From Paraburkholderia sp. Ac-20340 (GTDB lineage Bacteria; Pseudomonadota; Gammaproteobacteria; Burkholderiales; Burkholderiaceae), in contig NZ_JAAGPR010000002.1 in the NCBI RefSeq assembly GCF_017104965.1, positions 62,001 to 126,000 on the forward strand: a stretch of DNA of 64,000 nt, written 5' to 3'. A program made the position numbers and the translations under genes. This document shows, in pieces, positions 1-7,883 of this stretch (positions are counted from its first letter, which is position 1; the number at the start of each line of letters is the position of its first letter). The notes beneath the pieces were generated by a model, which searched no databases, was not told the origin of the DNA, and saw only the letters and a list, made by a program, of their open reading frames with translations.

Positions 1-28
1 CATCGACGACCAGAATTTGAGTAGCCAT
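1..28 (-). CDS. Response regulator, N-terminal fragment (cut by window edge)
   Basis: Only the first nine codons are present. Read leftward from the ATG at 26-28 they give MATQILVVD, the usual first beta-strand of a receiver domain that runs into its acidic phospho-acceptor pocket. The gene points away from the Spy/CpxP-like gene at 265, the classic cpxR-cpxP style divergent layout. Paired boxes at 84-98 and 113-127 lie between them. The receiver assignment rests on nine residues plus context; the output-domain class cannot be seen. Confidence 0.6.
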
Positions 29-83
29 GGGACGAAGTTTAACGCGCGTAAGTGGCCCGTTTGCTTACACGGACCGGGTTTGG

Positions 84-98
84 GTTACGAGAAGTTAC
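84..98. promoter_or_regulatory. Candidate response-regulator box, GTTAC-N5-GTTAC
   Basis: Two identical pentamers sit exactly 10 bp apart (84-88 and 94-98), one helical turn, as expected for tandem OmpR/CpxR-family subunits. On the other strand they read GTAAC-N5-GTAAC, close to the CpxR consensus GTAAA-N5-GTAAA. The position between a response regulator and a Spy/CpxP-like gene fits autoregulation. Binding is inferred. Confidence 0.45.
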
Positions 99-112
99 CG
101 CGAAAGGCCGCC

Positions 113-127
113 GTAATGTCGCGTAAT
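113..127. promoter_or_regulatory. Candidate response-regulator box, GTAAT-N5-GTAAT
   Basis: A second pair of identical pentamers, 113-117 and 123-127, again with a 10-bp period and in the opposite orientation to the pair at 84-98. Further GTAA cores occur at 48-52 and 144-148. The pair could serve the rightward Spy-like promoter while 84-98 serves the leftward regulator gene. Confidence 0.45.
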
Positions 128-264
128 TTCCGCAGCCGGGACCGTAACACGGGGGGCGCAACCGCTCTATACGCTAGGGACACCGGTTGCGAACGCCCGC
201 ACCTTTTTGCGAAGCGACGTGCCATACCGGACCAAACCTTCAAGGATTTGTCAGGAGCTTCACC

Positions 265-819
265 ATGTACAAGACCCCTTCGCGCCTTCTCGCGATCGCC
301 GCTGCCTCGCTCGCTCTCACGATCGGCGCTACCGCCGCTCACGCACAAACGCCGCCGCCCCCGGGCGGCCCCGCCATGATGCACGGCCACCACGGCGGCC
401 CGGGCATGCACGGCGATTTCATGATGGCCGCCAAAAAGCTGCACGACAAGCTGAACCTGAACGCCGCGCAGGAAAAGCAGTGGCAAACCGCCGTCGACAC
501 GATGAAGCAGAACGGCGAAGCGATGCACAAGAACCACGAGCAGCTCAAGCAGCAGTTCGACGCGCAGAAGAACCAGCCGATCCTCGATCTGAACGCGATG
601 CACAGCACGCATCAGCAGATCGACCAGCAGGACTCGCAACTGCGCGAGCAGACCGCGCAAGCCTGGCTGGCGTTCTACAACGGCCTGAACGATCAGCAGA
701 AGACCACCGTGAGCTCGGCGCTCAAGGAACGCTTCGCGAAGATGGAACAGCGCCACGAGAAGATGCGCGAGCACTGGGAGCATCGCAAGGGCGCGGCTTC
801 GGCTCCGGCTGGGCAATAA
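265..819 (+). CDS. Periplasmic Spy/CpxP-family protein
   Basis: 184 residues. A signal peptide (residues 1-27, ending AHA) precedes a Pro/Gly stretch and a His/Met-rich segment at about 38-54, then a highly charged helical body. Two LTxxQ-like motifs are visible, LNAAQ and LNDQQ, the signature spacing of the Spy/CpxP/ZraP fold. Family members are periplasmic chaperones or stress sensors; the His/Met-rich segment could bind metal as in ZraP. The ATG at 265 was chosen because it begins the signal peptide and has AGGAG at 252-256; an in-frame start further upstream lacks any leader logic. It is divergent from a response regulator that probably controls it. Confidence 0.8.
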   Translation: MYKTPSRLLAIAAASLALTIGATAAHAQTPPPPGGPAMMHGHHGGPGMHGDFMMAAKKLHDKLNLNAAQEKQWQTAVDTMKQNGEAMHKNHEQLKQQFDAQKNQPILDLNAMHSTHQQIDQQDSQLREQTAQAWLAFYNGLNDQQKTTVSSALKERFAKMEQRHEKMREHWEHRKGAASAPAGQ

Positions 820-840
820 GCGTCTGGTCGGCGGGCGGCG

Positions 841-861
841 TCGGTACCTGACTGGTACCGA
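841..861 (+). repeat. Perfect inverted repeat downstream of the Spy-like gene
   Basis: TCGGTACC and GGTACCGA flank a 5-nt loop, giving an 8-bp perfect stem just after the stop codon and 20 nt before the terminator at 881. It may stabilise the 3' end of the mRNA or bind a protein; nothing decides which. Confidence 0.5.
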
Positions 862-880
862 TCTGCCCGCCGGAATACAA

Positions 881-914
881 AACGCCGCGGGATTCGCATC
901 CCGCGGCGTTTTTT
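881..914 (+). terminator. Rho-independent terminator, Spy-like gene / pirin
   Basis: A 13-bp stem, AACGCCGCGGGAT pairing with ATCCCGCGGCGTT across a TCGC loop, ends in a T-run. It lies between convergent genes, so it may also serve the leftward pirin gene, where the A-run at the far side reads as T. Confidence 0.85.
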
Positions 915-935
915 CGTTCAGGCGTCTGGACGGAG

Positions 936-1634
936 TTACGCCACGTCGAACAACAGCACTTCCGCCTGCTCGCCATGCGCGAGCGTGACCGCCGCTTCGG
1001 CGTCGATCATCGCGGCGTCGCCCGCGTCCAGCCGCTGGCCGTTGACCTCCACCGCGCCGCGCGCCACGTGCACGTAGGCGCGCCGGCCGGCCGCCAGCGT
1101 GTAATCCGCGCGTTCGTCGCCGTCGATCAGCGCCGCGTGGATCGAGGCGTCGCTTTGCACGCTCACCGATCCGTCGCGCCCGTCGGGCGAGGCGATCACG
1201 CGCAGACGGCCACGTTTGTCGGCGTCGTCGAAACGCTTTTCTTCGTAGCCGGGCGCCCCGCCGCGCAGGCTCGGCAGCAGCCAGATCTGCAGCAGATGCG
1301 CTTCCTCGTCCGGCGAGCCGTTGAACTCGCTGTGCATCACGCCCGTGCCCGCGCTCATGCGCTGCACGTCGCCGGGGCGGATGGTCGAGCCGTTGCCCAT
1401 GCTGTCACGGTGCGCGAGCGCGCCCGACAGCACATAGGTGACGATCTCCATATCGCGGTGGCCATGCGCGCCGAAGCCCTTGCCGCCAGCGATGCGGTCG
1501 TCGTTGAGCACGCGCAGCGCGCCGTAGTGAACGTGTGCTTCGTCGAAATAGTCCGCGAACGAGAAGCTGTGATACGAGTCGAGCCAGCCGTGGTTGGCGT
1601 GGCCGCGTTCGTCGGCGCGTCGGATGGCGAGCAT
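936..1634 (-). CDS. yhhW: Pirin-family bicupin, quercetin 2,3-dioxygenase type
   Basis: 232 residues, colinear with E. coli YhhW (231 residues), a pirin-like bicupin with quercetin 2,3-dioxygenase activity. The N-terminal cupin keeps the metal ligands His57, His59, His101 and Glu103. The second cupin is present but lacks such a set, as is normal for the family. The ATG at 1634 is preceded by AGGAGA at 5-nt spacing. It stands alone and convergent with the Spy-like gene. Its physiological substrate is unknown; quercetinase activity is an in vitro property of relatives. Confidence 0.88.
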   Translation of the reverse strand: MLAIRRADERGHANHGWLDSYHSFSFADYFDEAHVHYGALRVLNDDRIAGGKGFGAHGHRDMEIVTYVLSGALAHRDSMGNGSTIRPGDVQRMSAGTGVMHSEFNGSPDEEAHLLQIWLLPSLRGGAPGYEEKRFDDADKRGRLRVIASPDGRDGSVSVQSDASIHAALIDGDERADYTLAAGRRAYVHVARGAVEVNGQRLDAGDAAMIDAEAAVTLAHGEQAEVLLFDVA

Positions 1635-2161
1635 CGGAATCTCCTGTTGGTCGTGACGATCATGTCGATGTCCCAAGGTAAGGGCGAAAGCCCGCCAGGA
1701 CAATCCGCAGCGGCGCACCGGATCGTTTCGCCAGCAACATCAATGCGTCGATGGCGGGCTTGTATTTGCTTCGCCTGTCAGACCAATGCGACAGGCATGA
1801 GCCAACAAACCGCGCGGGCGTGCGCTTCGGGTAAAATACCGCCCTTTTGCGACCGGCGGCGGTCGTGGGCGCCCTTGCGCGCCCGCTTTGCGGCCGGTTC
1901 CAGCAGGCGACAGCGGGAAATGCACTCGATGCGCGAATTCGATGCACTGAAGCATCGCGTCCGACCCGTATTTTTGATCGCCTAAAATGGCGGCGCCCGG
2001 TCAAGAGCCGGCCCGAAACCAGCGCGCGCCGGCCGGACGTTTCCAGAACGCCGGCAAACCGGTCCGTTCGCGGCACCCTCGCGAACAACCGCGCCAGTAT
2101 CAGCAATGCAAAGAACTGGGATGCGTGCACACCGCACGTGCTCCGGCTCGACAGGAGAATG
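1635..2161. other. Intergenic region upstream of hisJ
   Basis: Divergent spacer between pirin and hisJ. It holds two TAAAAT hexamers, at 1832-1837 and 1983-1988, which look like -10 elements for rightward transcription but lack obvious -35 partners. Small inverted repeats occur at 1775-1797 (GCCTGTC/GACAGGC) and 1940-1957 (CGATGC/GCATCG). I recognise no gene or riboswitch. The hisJ ribosome site AGGAG is at 2153-2157. Confidence 0.5.
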
Positions 2162-2938
2162 ATGAAGAAGTTCGCAGTGTGCGTCGCACTCGCCCTCGTT
2201 GCCAGCGGCGTTGCAGCCAAGGATTGGAAAACCGTGCGCATCGGCGTCGATGCGAGTTATCCGCCGTTCGAGTCGAAGGCGGCCAACGGCCAGATCACCG
2301 GTTTCGACGTCGATCTGACCAAAGCGCTGTGCGCGCGCATGAACGTGAAGTGTGTCTGGGTCGAAAACGACCTCGACGGCATCATCCCCGCGCTCAAGGC
2401 CCGCAAGTTCGACGCGATCATTTCGTCGCTGACGATCACGCCGCAGCGCGCCCAGCAGATCGATTACTCCGACAAGATGTTCGACGCGCCCGCGCGCATG
2501 ATCGCGCGCACCGGCTCGCCGCTGCTGCCGACGCCGGAGTCGCTCAAGGGCAAGAACGTCGGCGTCGAGCAGGGCTCGACCCAGGAAGCGTACGCCAAGG
2601 TTCACTGGTCGCCCAAGGGCGTGAACGTGATCTCGTACGCGAACCAGGACCAGGTTTATCAGGATCTGATGTCGGGTCGCCTGGACGCCACGCTGCAGGA
2701 CGAAGTGCAAGCCGACTACGGCTTCCTGAAGACGCCGCGCGGCAAGGGTTTCGGCTGGGCCGGCCCGGAAGTGGAAGATCTGGCGACGATCGGTGACGGC
2801 ACGGCCATCGGCCTGCGCAAGGACGATGCGGACCTGAAGGCGAAGTTCAACGCCGCGCTGGCTTCGATGCACAAGGACGGCACGTTCGACAAGATCGCGA
2901 AGCAGTATTTCGACTTCGATATCTACAAAGGCAAGTAA
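2162..2938 (+). CDS. hisJ: Lys/Arg/Orn/His ABC transporter, periplasmic binding protein
   Basis: 258 residues against 260 for E. coli HisJ/ArgT. A short signal peptide ends about residue 18 (GVAA). The mature start with IGVDASYPPFES, and later GFDVDLTKALC and TLQDEVQADYG, are typical of the family-3 basic amino acid binding proteins. It captures substrate in the periplasm and delivers it to HisQMP encoded downstream. Two ATGs overlap the start (2159 and 2162); 2162 has the better distance from AGGAG. Substrate preference among His, Arg, Lys and Orn cannot be read from sequence. Confidence 0.88.
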   Translation: MKKFAVCVALALVASGVAAKDWKTVRIGVDASYPPFESKAANGQITGFDVDLTKALCARMNVKCVWVENDLDGIIPALKARKFDAIISSLTITPQRAQQIDYSDKMFDAPARMIARTGSPLLPTPESLKGKNVGVEQGSTQEAYAKVHWSPKGVNVISYANQDQVYQDLMSGRLDATLQDEVQADYGFLKTPRGKGFGWAGPEVEDLATIGDGTAIGLRKDDADLKAKFNAALASMHKDGTFDKIAKQYFDFDIYKGK

Positions 2939-3142
2939 GCTGCAGGGCCGCGCGGCCGGGGGCCCGCCCCGATAGACCGCGCGAGGCCTTCGTATACAGT
3001 GGCCACCACGCAGTTGCAACCGCGCAGTGGCAGCCGCGCAGGTTTCGAGGGTAGCAGCCCGGAACCGGCGCAGAACAACGAACCATCGCACCAACGGGAA
3101 CGCGGCCAGCCACGCCGGCCGCGCATGAACGGCAATTGAACC

Positions 3143-3159
3143 GCGGCAGCGACTGCCGC
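3143..3159 (+). promoter_or_regulatory. Intra-operon stem-loop between hisJ and hisQ
   Basis: GCGGCAG pairs with CTGCCGC across a 3-nt loop and is followed by GTCTTTC, a weak pyrimidine tail. It sits in the 276-nt gap between binding protein and permease genes. Such hairpins often protect the binding-protein mRNA or cause partial termination, so that hisJ is made in excess over hisQMP. Confidence 0.4.
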
Positions 3160-3214
3160 GTCTTTCGCGGGACGCACTCCACGTTTTCGGGGTCGCCCCG
3201 TCAGGGACTCACCT

Positions 3215-3904
3215 ATGTTTCTTCAAGGCTACGGCCCGCTGATCCTCGCCGGCACCTGGCAGACCGTCAAGCTCGCCGTGCTCTCGCTCGTGCTGTCGTT
3301 CGTGCTCGGCCTGCTGGGCGCGGCGGCGAAGCTGTCGAAAAACCGCGTCGTCAACGGCGCGGGCACGGCCTACACCACGATCATTCGCGGCGTGCCCGAT
3401 CTCGTGCTGATGCTGCTGCTGTTCTATAGCATCCAGATCTGGCTGAACATGGTCACCGACCACTTCGGCATGGATCAGATCGACATCGACCCGTTCCTCG
3501 CTGGCGTGATCGTGCTGGGCTTCATCTACGGCGCGTATTTCACCGAAACGTTCCGTGGCGCGTTTCTTTCGGTGCCGCGCGGCCAGCTCGAAGCGGGCCA
3601 CGCCTACGGCATGACCAACTGGCAGGTGTTCACGCGCGTGATGTTCCCGCAGATGATGCGCTTCGCCCTGCCCGGCATCGGCAATAACTGGCAGGTGCTG
3701 GTGAAGTCCACCGCGCTGGTGTCGATCATCGGTCTCGCCGATGTCGTGAAGGCGAGCCAGGACGCCGGCAAGGGCACGCTGCGCTTCTTCTTCTTCACGC
3801 TGCTGGCGGGCGCGATCTATCTCGTCATCACGACCGTCTCGAACTTCGTGCTCATGTATCTCGACAAGCGCTACTCCACCGGCGTGCGCAAAGCGGATCT
3901 CTGA
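3215..3904 (+). CDS. hisQ: Basic amino acid ABC transporter permease HisQ
   Basis: 229-residue inner-membrane protein with about five hydrophobic spans. It carries the EAA loop (EAGHAYGMTNWQV at about residues 128-140) that contacts the ATPase. The HisQ type is recognised from length, from the N-terminus GYGPLILAGTWQT and from lying first of the two permease genes. It forms a heterodimeric channel with HisM and is part of the hisJQMP operon. Confidence 0.88.
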   Translation: MFLQGYGPLILAGTWQTVKLAVLSLVLSFVLGLLGAAAKLSKNRVVNGAGTAYTTIIRGVPDLVLMLLLFYSIQIWLNMVTDHFGMDQIDIDPFLAGVIVLGFIYGAYFTETFRGAFLSVPRGQLEAGHAYGMTNWQVFTRVMFPQMMRFALPGIGNNWQVLVKSTALVSIIGLADVVKASQDAGKGTLRFFFFTLLAGAIYLVITTVSNFVLMYLDKRYSTGVRKADL

Positions 3905-3936
3905 AGCGACTCAGGCACAGGACAAGGCCAACGACA

Positions 3937-4659
3937 ATGCAAGACCTGATCGAGCTGATCCAGCAATACTGGCGCAATTACCTCTATACCGACGGCTATC
4001 ACTTCACCGGCGTCGCCATTACGGCGTGGCTGCTGGTGGTGTCGATCGGCCTCGGCTTCTGTCTGTCGGTGCCGCTCGCCGTGGCGCGCGTCTCGAAGAA
4101 GAAGTGGCTGTCGGGCCTCGTGTGGCTCTACACGTATATCTTCCGCGGCACGCCGCTCTATGTGCAGCTGCTGCTGTGCTACACGGGCCTCTATAGCCTC
4201 GACATCATCCGCAATCACGAGCTGACGAGCGCGTTCTTCCGCAGCGGCATGAACTGCACGCTGCTCGCCTTCACGCTCAACACCTGCGCGTACACCACCG
4301 AGATCTTCGCGGGCGCCATCAAGGCCACGCCCTACGGCGAGATCGAGGCCGCGCGCGCCTATGGCATGTCGCCGTTCACGCTGTATCGGCGCGTGATCCT
4401 GCCGTCGGCGCTGCGCCGCGCGCTGCCCTACTACAGCAACGAAGTCATCCTGATGCTGCACGCAACGACCGTGGCGTTCACGGCCACCGTGCCGGACATC
4501 CTGAAGATCGCCCGCGACGTCAATTCGGCCACCTATCAGTCGTTTGGCGCCTTCGGCATCGCCGCCATGCTGTACCTGATCATTTCTTTCACGCTCGTGT
4601 GGCTGTTCCGCCAGGCCGAGCGCCGCTGGCTCGCATACCTGCGACCGCAAGGCAAGTGA
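3937..4659 (+). CDS. hisM: Basic amino acid ABC transporter permease HisM
   Basis: 240 residues with several membrane spans and an EAA loop (EIEAARAYGMSPFTLY). FRGTPLYVQLLL and the terminal WLFRQAERRW are typical of HisM. It pairs with HisQ to form the pore. It starts 32 nt after hisQ and ends 16 nt before hisP, consistent with cotranscription. Confidence 0.88.
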   Translation: MQDLIELIQQYWRNYLYTDGYHFTGVAITAWLLVVSIGLGFCLSVPLAVARVSKKKWLSGLVWLYTYIFRGTPLYVQLLLCYTGLYSLDIIRNHELTSAFFRSGMNCTLLAFTLNTCAYTTEIFAGAIKATPYGEIEAARAYGMSPFTLYRRVILPSALRRALPYYSNEVILMLHATTVAFTATVPDILKIARDVNSATYQSFGAFGIAAMLYLIISFTLVWLFRQAERRWLAYLRPQGK

Positions 4660-4675
4660 GCCATCGAGGTCATAG

Positions 4676-5458
4676 ATGAATTCCCAGAAGCAGAAACTTT
4701 TCGTCGATTCCATCCACAAGCAATACGGCGACAACGAAGTCCTCAAGGGCGTCTCGCTCAAGGCGAACGCCGGCGACGTGATCAGCGTGATCGGCTCGTC
4801 CGGTTCGGGCAAGAGCACGATGCTGCGGTGTATCAACTTCCTCGAGCAGCCGAATTCGGGCCGCATCTTCGTCGATGGCGAAGAAGTGCGCACCAAGGCC
4901 GACAAGCGCACGGGCGCGCTCCAGTCCGCCGACGTCAAGCAGCTCCAGCGCGTGCGCACCAAGCTGGCGATGGTGTTCCAGCACTTCAACCTGTGGTCGC
5001 ACATGTCGGTGCTGGAGAACGTGATCGAAGCGCCGGTGCACGTGCTCGGTCTCTCGCGCAAGGAAGCCGAGGATCGCGCGCGCGTCTATCTGGAGAAAGT
5101 CGGCCTCGCGCCGCGCGTGGAGAAGCAGTATCCGTCGCATCTTTCGGGCGGCCAGCAGCAGCGCGTGGCGATCGCCCGCGCGCTGACCATGAACCCCGAC
5201 GTGATGCTGTTCGACGAGCCGACTTCGGCGCTCGACCCGGAACTGGTGGGCGAAGTGCTCAAGGTGATGCAAAAGCTCGCCGAAGAAGGCCGCACCATGA
5301 TCGTCGTGACGCACGAAATGGGTTTCGCGCGCAACGTCTCGAATCACGTGATGTTCCTGCATCAGGGCCGCGTGGAAGAGGAAGGCGTGCCGTCCGAGGT
5401 GTTCGCCAACCCCAAAAGCGACCGTCTGCGCCAGTTCCTTTCGGGCAGCCTCAAGTGA
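4676..5458 (+). CDS. hisP: Basic amino acid ABC transporter ATPase HisP
   Basis: 260 residues. Walker [10 protein letters not shown] is at residues 40-48, the signature LSGGQ at 156-160, followed by Walker [15 protein letters not shown] and the switch His in VVTHEMG. A HisP hallmark is the insert after the A-loop strand ([10 protein letters not shown]). It powers the HisQM channel from the cytoplasm. It is the last gene of the operon, with a terminator at 5541. Confidence 0.92.
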   Translation: MNSQKQKLFVDSIHKQYGDNEVLKGVSLKANAGDVISVIGSSGSGKSTMLRCINFLEQPNSGRIFVDGEEVRTKADKRTGALQSADVKQLQRVRTKLAMVFQHFNLWSHMSVLENVIEAPVHVLGLSRKEAEDRARVYLEKVGLAPRVEKQYPSHLSGGQQQRVAIARALTMNPDVMLFDEPTSALDPELVGEVLKVMQKLAEEGRTMIVVTHEMGFARNVSNHVMFLHQGRVEEEGVPSEVFANPKSDRLRQFLSGSLK

Positions 5459-6071
5459 TAGCCCGGATGGCCCGCTGAGCGGCTACGCCATGTAGTCCAC
5501 GCCATCCGGCAACTTGCGATGTAGTAAAAGTAGTATTTCAAGGCGCTTTCAGCGCCTTTTCTTTTTGCTTTCCCGCCATGCGTCGGAAGCCGTCTTTTCG
5601 CGGAAAAATCGCCTTTTTCGCATTACTCCTGCCTGTTTCGCCCGTCAATAGTGGCAATCCTGAAGCTACCCCATGCTGATCCGTGTGTGCCTTGTCCTAC
5701 AAGGATTTAGGCATACTTTTCAGATTGCCCTGACCACCATCCAGGAAGTGCATATGGCAATTTGACGACACCCCGCCCCCGAGGCGCGATTTCGTTCGCC
5801 AGCGCCAACCTTTTTTGCTAAATTAGTAACCAGAGTAGCAAAACAAAGAACATTAAAAGTAGTTTCACTTCAAATAAGAACGGGAGATGCCAGTCAACCA
5901 GGGGATCTGCATGACGACTCGAACAGGTTGTCCTGCTCGCATCGTTCCGTAACGCCGATCCCTCGGGTCACACTCCCTTTACGCGACTATTTCTGTCCGC
6001 AGCACCCCGAAGGCGCGCGGACGTCTTTCGCAGTACTAAGGTTGACTCTTTGACAGGGTATGGAGGAGAAG
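5459..6071. other. hisP-porin intergenic region and porin leader
   Basis: About 610 bp without a gene. Past the terminator at 5541 it holds an imperfect hairpin CCTTG/CAAGG around 5691-5705, then an AT-rich stretch at about 5808-5885 that is unusual for this genome and probably includes the porin promoter and start of a long leader. The porin ribosome site GGAGG is at 6062-6066. I cannot assign operator sites. Confidence 0.5.
5541..5566 (+). terminator. Rho-independent terminator of hisJQMP
   Basis: AGGCGCT pairs with AGCGCCT across a 3-nt TTC loop, followed by TTTCTTTTT. It lies 82 nt after the hisP stop. Confidence 0.8.
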
Positions 6072-7226
6072 ATGAAGAAAGCATTGCTCGCCGCGGCACT
6101 GATGTCCGCTGGCGTCCTCGCGCATGCGCAAAGCAGCGTGACGCTCTATGGCCGTCTTGACGCAGGTGTCGCGTACATGAGCGGCGTCGGCGTAGGTTCG
6201 GGTGCGAACGGTCAAGCTACCGGCAGCAAAAGCCAGGTCCAGCTCGAAAGCGGCTACTGGGGCACCAGCCTCTGGGGCATGAAGGGTGTTGAAGACCTCG
6301 GCGGCGGCAACAAGGCACTCTTCCAGTTGGAAGGCAGCTTCAGCACGACGACGGGTCAAGGCCCGGGCAACGGCGGTCTCTTCAATCGCTGGGCAACCGT
6401 CGGTATGTCGAACGACCAGTTCGGTACCCTGCTGCTGGGCCGCGAACTGTTCATCTCCAACGGCATTTGGGACTTCGACCCGTTCGGTCAATCGAACTGG
6501 TCGTCGGCGTCGCTGGTGCGTGGCCGCAACTGGCCGCAATCGAGCAACAACATTTCGTACCAGTCGCCGAAGTTCTACGGCTTCGACGTGTACGGCCAGT
6601 ACTCGTTCTCGAACTCGACGAGCTGGAACGGCAACGGTACGACGGCGCAAGGTCGTGAAGACGGTATCCAACTGACTTACACGAACTCGCTGTTCCAGAT
6701 CCGCGGCCTGTACGACGAAATCCGCAACCCGAACACCGGTACGCTCGGCGGCGCTTACGATCCGACCGGCGTGAACTCGGACAACACGGGACAAGGCGTG
6801 TTCGCCTACTCGCGTGACTACATGGCGATGGTCAACGTGTTCCTCGGACCGTTCAAGGTCCAGGGCGGCTACGAAGCAATCCGTTCGTCGGGCATGACGG
6901 GTCTGGCAATCGGCCAGCCGAGCACGCTCGATCACGAATGGGGCGGTGTGACGTGGCAAATTACGCCGGCTGCTGCCCTGATCGGCGCGGTCTACCACGT
7001 CAACGCGAACAACGGCGGCGGCAACGCCACGTTGTACTCGATCGGTGGCTCGTACAACCTGTCCAAGCGCACGCTGCTCGACATCCAGGCAGCCACGGTG
7101 CAGAACAGCAAGTCGGCTAACTTCGGCCTGAACGCCAACAACTACGGCACGTCGGCAGCCACGGGCAACCCGCTCATCGGCCACAGCCAGAGCGGCGTGT
7201 ACGCAGGCATCCAGCACTCGTTCTAA
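6072..7226 (+). CDS. Outer-membrane trimeric porin
   Basis: 384 residues. The signal peptide is residues 1-19 (ending AHA), then QSSVTLYGRLDAGV, the standard opening of Burkholderiales general porins. The C-terminal residue is Phe (IQHSF), required for BAM recognition. Gly/Asn/aromatic-rich alternating strands indicate a 16-stranded barrel. Members allow diffusion of small hydrophilic solutes. The start was set at 6072 (GGAGG five bases upstream) because three extra codons upstream would precede the signal peptide. It is a stand-alone gene with a long AT-rich leader, typical of strongly regulated porins. Confidence 0.9.
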   Translation: MKKALLAAALMSAGVLAHAQSSVTLYGRLDAGVAYMSGVGVGSGANGQATGSKSQVQLESGYWGTSLWGMKGVEDLGGGNKALFQLEGSFSTTTGQGPGNGGLFNRWATVGMSNDQFGTLLLGRELFISNGIWDFDPFGQSNWSSASLVRGRNWPQSSNNISYQSPKFYGFDVYGQYSFSNSTSWNGNGTTAQGREDGIQLTYTNSLFQIRGLYDEIRNPNTGTLGGAYDPTGVNSDNTGQGVFAYSRDYMAMVNVFLGPFKVQGGYEAIRSSGMTGLAIGQPSTLDHEWGGVTWQITPAAALIGAVYHVNANNGGGNATLYSIGGSYNLSKRTLLDIQAATVQNSKSANFGLNANNYGTSAATGNPLIGHSQSGVYAGIQHSF

Positions 7227-7232
7227 GCGTCT

Positions 7233-7258
7233 GGGCTAGCGCCTTCGCGGGCTAGCCC
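7233..7258 (+). repeat. Stem-loop after the porin stop codon
   Basis: GGGCTAGC pairs with GCTAGCCC across a GC-rich 10-nt loop, seven bases past the stop. It has no T-run, so it is more likely a 3'-end stabiliser than a terminator. Confidence 0.5.
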
Positions 7259-7328
7259 AAACCCTTCAAGACGAGTGCAGACAGAATAGCTACATCGACG
7301 TTTTCACGCTGCTGCGAGAGGCGCGTAT

Positions 7329-7364
7329 CGGTGCGGTGTCCGAAAGGGTATCGCACCGTTTTTT
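7329..7364 (+). terminator. Rho-independent terminator of the porin gene
   Basis: A 13-bp stem including G-U pairs closes a GAAA tetraloop, followed by six T. CGGTGCG at 7329-7335 pairs with CGCACCG at 7352-7358, extended by GTGTCC/GGGTAT. A very strong terminator for a highly expressed gene. Confidence 0.88.
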
Positions 7365-7440
7365 ATTGCGGGACGGGCCGGGTCTTGATGACTCGCGGCG
7401 CCGTCCCTTTTCTTTTTCTGGCTGGAGAATCCGGCGCGGC

Positions 7441-7812
<372 letters not shown>

Positions 7813-7883
7813 TTATGCGAATGAATCGGTGAATCTGCTTGTGCTTTGCGTCGATCTGGCAATTCTACGCTCTGCGCCCAGGC

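Noticed and set aside
841..861. Inverted repeat after the Spy-like gene as a separate operator for the pirin gene
   Set aside because: It lies past the 3' end of pirin, not at its promoter; an mRNA 3' hairpin is the simpler reading.
1847..2161. N-terminal extension of hisJ in the same frame
   Set aside because: Would bury the signal peptide more than 100 residues inside; the ribosome site is next to 2162.
2997..3003. CAGTGGC, the complement of a B12 box
   Set aside because: Found in the hisJ-hisQ gap without any other riboswitch element; chance match in an unrelated operon.
6043..6058. TTGACT and TTTGACA just upstream of the porin
   Set aside because: Resemble -35 elements but are too close to the start codon (6072) for a -10, start site and ribosome site.
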